NCBI GenBank assembly: GCA_014859085.1
Contig: JACUUY010000012.1
Location: forward strand, 1 to 33,223
From: Caldifarciminota bacterium
Lineage (GTDB): Bacteria > Hydrothermota > Tepidihabitantia > SM23-42
DNA length: 33,223 nucleotides
Reading direction: 5' to 3'
In this document: in pieces, positions 31,965 to 33,223 of the stretch
Layout: each line of letters begins with the position of its first letter
How positions within the stretch are numbered: the stretch's first letter is position 1
Translations under genes and position numbers: made by a program
The notes under the pieces: model-generated
Databases searched by the model: none
The model's input: only the letters and a program-made list of their open reading frames with translations
Told to the model about the DNA's origin: nothing

Positions 31965-32789
31965 TTAGGTAGTCACGCTATTGACTATTTCTTTGGGTCC
32001 AATATTCGCAACAATCTTCCATGAATTCTTATAACGTTCTTCTGTTGACAATAACGGATCCAGAATGTAGTATTCATCGTTTATTTCAATACGCAATTCT
32101 CTCAAGTAATTCGAATCAACAACATTGAGATTTTCCAATATATATCCGAGCCTTTTGATTATTACATATTTCCCGAATTTCAGAGTGTAATTACGCAGTT
32201 TTTCGAAGTCGATTGATCCTCTCTGGATCCAGAGACCCTTTGTTATCTCAATGATGCCACCGCAATATTCCGGTCGGTATAGACAATCAACGATTGTTTT
32301 TTCGATGTCACTAACCCTGACTTTCTCGGACCGCGTAACCCAGATTTCTGTAACTCCCCATATTCTCTGTTTATTGGTGTAGATGAATTCATAAACTGTG
32401 TTGCCGACGAATCTACGTTTGGAATATTCGCGTTTGGGTGTGGTAATATATACGGTTGTCACAGGATGGGTGACCATGTTGTGTAGATCCATGGCGCTAT
32501 AATGTGAAACGTAGTAGTCTCTGCTATTTACGATTTCGCGTGCAATTACGTACCAATTCCCGATGTAGTTTGTACTATCACCGATTTCTTGAGGGATGAT
32601 CACATATTTTCCGGGTTTTATGCGAGCAATGATATTTCGCTTAATGAGTCTGCTTGCAAGATCAGTGGCTGAATTCCCACGCAATCCAGTCAATTTCTCC
32701 ACGTCCCTGACGTCAAATATTGTCTTCCCTATGTTATAGAGAGAGGTTATTAGTTGTGCTCCGGTTGGACCTAACGTTTTCTGTAACAT
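31965..32789 (-). CDS. abiEi: AbiEi-family antitoxin and repressor
   Basis: The product (about 274 aa) has an N-terminal winged-helix domain (TSLYNIGKTIFDVRDVEKL, about 15-60) followed by the AbiEi C-terminal domains (YYVSHYSAMDLHNMV, VYITTPKREYSKRRF, VSDIEKTIVDCLYRPEYCGG). In known AbiE systems the winged-helix part represses its own promoter by binding inverted repeats, and the protein counters AbiEii. Start choice: ATG 32789 lies 5 nt after GGAGG (on the minus strand GGAGGCAGTGATG). ATG 32801 would put the Shine-Dalgarno inside the coding region. A 14-bp perfect inverted repeat and a promoter lie just upstream. Confidence 0.85.
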   Translation of the reverse strand: MLQKTLGPTGAQLITSLYNIGKTIFDVRDVEKLTGLRGNSATDLASRLIKRNIIARIKPGKYVIIPQEIGDSTNYIGNWYVIAREIVNSRDYYVSHYSAMDLHNMVTHPVTTVYITTPKREYSKRRFVGNTVYEFIYTNKQRIWGVTEIWVTRSEKVRVSDIEKTIVDCLYRPEYCGGIIEITKGLWIQRGSIDFEKLRNYTLKFGKYVIIKRLGYILENLNVVDSNYLRELRIEINDEYYILDPLLSTEERYKNSWKIVANIGPKEIVNSVTT

Positions 32790-32800
32790 CACTGCCTCCA

Positions 32801-32839
32801 TTGTGTAGAATCCATTATTATATGCTGGATTCTACACAA
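32801..32839. promoter_or_regulatory. Operator-like 14-bp perfect inverted repeat of abiE
   Basis: TTGTGTAGAATCCA (32801-32814) and TGGATTCTACACAA (32826-32839) are perfect inverted copies with an 11-bp spacer, about 25 bp centre to centre. On the minus strand the upstream arm contains the -10 box (TAGAAT) and the downstream arm ends just before the Shine-Dalgarno of abiEi. This is the expected place for AbiEi to repress itself. Confidence 0.75.
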
Positions 32840-32856
32840 ATTATCCTGTTTGTCAA
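32829..32856 (-). promoter_or_regulatory. Promoter of abiEi-abiEii
   Basis: On the minus strand TTGACA (32856-32851) and TAGAAT (32834-32829) have a 16-bp spacer; transcription should start near 32822, inside the inverted repeat spacer. A second -10-like TATAAT (32822-32817) has no good -35. Confidence 0.7.
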
Positions 32857-32874
32857 GGCTTCTGTTTATACGTA

Positions 32875-32902
32875 TTGACATTATACGATTTCTATATAGG
32901 CT
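32875..32902 (+). promoter_or_regulatory. Promoter of the aldolase gene
   Basis: TTGACA (32875-32880) and TAGGCT (32897-32902) are 16 bp apart. It is divergent from the abiE promoter, with 18 bp between the two -35 boxes, so AbiEi or polymerase at one could affect the other. The leader to ATG 32992 is about 80 nt and includes a GCATCCG-type repeat near 32930. Confidence 0.5.
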
Positions 32903-32991
32903 ATGTGTGGAGAATATATCATGATGTTCTATCCGTTTGCATCCGCCAACATCAGTCTGCATCGTACACTTTCGAATGAAAAGGAGAGATC

Positions 32992-33223
32992 ATGGATTGG
33001 GGATTGAAGAATAGATTGTCAAGGATAATCAAACCCGACACCGGCCGTACCGTGATGCTTGCGGTCGACCACGGCTATTTCCTGGGTCCAACCGGCGGGT
33101 TAGAAGTCATGAGCCGAGCAGTTGAGCCGTTACTGCTGCACGCTGATTCGCTCATGCTGACGCGCGGTGCGCTGCGCACATCGGTGCCCCCTGATTGCGA
33201 CATACCGATCGTGTTGCGGGTAT
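32992..33223 (+). CDS. Class I aldolase, FbaB/LsrF (DeoC-like) family, N-terminal part
   Basis: The gene runs off the window; 77 codons are visible. The start [20 protein letters not shown] is followed by [18 protein letters not shown], the conserved first beta strand and loop of archaeal-type fructose-bisphosphate aldolase and LsrF-like thiolase, then [15 protein letters not shown]. The Schiff-base lysine lies further on and cannot be seen. The start is supported by AAGGAGAG 5-8 nt upstream. Whether it is a sugar-phosphate aldolase or another family member (for example 2-amino-3,7-dideoxy-heptulosonate synthase) cannot be told from this part. Confidence 0.8.
   Translation, partial: MDWGLKNRLSRIIKPDTGRTVMLAVDHGYFLGPTGGLEVMSRAVEPLLLHADSLMLTRGALRTSVPPDCDIPIVLRV

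Noticed and set aside
1-33223. CRISPR arrays, tRNA, rRNA, insertion sequences
   Set aside because: No regularly spaced repeats, cloverleaf sequences, rRNA signatures or transposase genes were found by reading both strands.

Overview
The window reads as a moderately GC-rich chromosome segment from a diderm (Gram-negative-type), largely anaerobic and probably uncultivated bacterium. The envelope evidence is an LpxL/HtrB-type acyltransferase, a LolA-like carrier, a LolD/MacB-type transporter and an outer-membrane barrel. The anaerobic evidence is a large heterodisulfide-reductase-type electron-transfer operon rich in Fe-S and flavin sites. No rRNA, tRNA or CRISPR array was seen, and species cannot be assigned from the sequence alone.

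Layout. (1) 123-5821 (+): a tightly packed operon of aminotransferase, lysophospholipid acyltransferase, dUTPase, GT4 glycosyltransferase, MFS transporter and polysaccharide deacetylase, followed by a TPR lipoprotein-like/periplasmic gene (5923) and a CDF metal exporter (6711). (2) 7741-21541 (+): ten genes with overlapping or abutting stops and starts. A REC-histidine kinase and a REC-REC protein come first, then HdrC, HdrB, an HdrA-N/NuoE fusion, a NuoF/GltD fusion, a NuoG-ferredoxin/HdrA/HdrA fusion and MvhD, then a Cache-HAMP histidine kinase and a REC protein ending in a degenerate GcvH domain. (3) 21614-23755 (+): FAH-family hydrolase, ComB-like phosphatase, methyltransferase. (4) 23752-25412 (-): an M48 membrane metallopeptidase whose frame is broken by one base. 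(5) 25413-25936: non-coding mosaic of dispersed repeats. (6) 25937-30976 (-): outer-membrane barrel, ABC ATPase, two permeases and a LolA-like protein. (7) 31112-32789 (-): an AT-rich AbiE type IV toxin-antitoxin cassette with an operator-like 14-bp inverted repeat. (8) 32992 to the end (+): start of a class I aldolase of the FbaB/LsrF group.

The most unusual part is region 2. One HdrA is apparently cut in two inside its inserted ferredoxin domain. The N-terminal half is fused to NuoE and the C-terminal half to a NuoG-like [2Fe-2S] module followed by a second HdrA. Between the two genes lies a NuoF fused to an NADPH-type GltD/NfnB flavoprotein. Together with HdrBC and MvhD this predicts a soluble multi-flavin complex able to connect NADH, NADPH, ferredoxin and a disulfide-type or other acceptor, co-expressed with two sensory systems.

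Promoters have a recurring form: a TTGACA-like -35, a spacer of exactly 16 bp and a TATAAT-like -10. At three transcription-unit heads exactly 6 nt separate the -10 from the ATG, which suggests leaderless mRNAs, while internal genes use Shine-Dalgarno or stop-start coupling.
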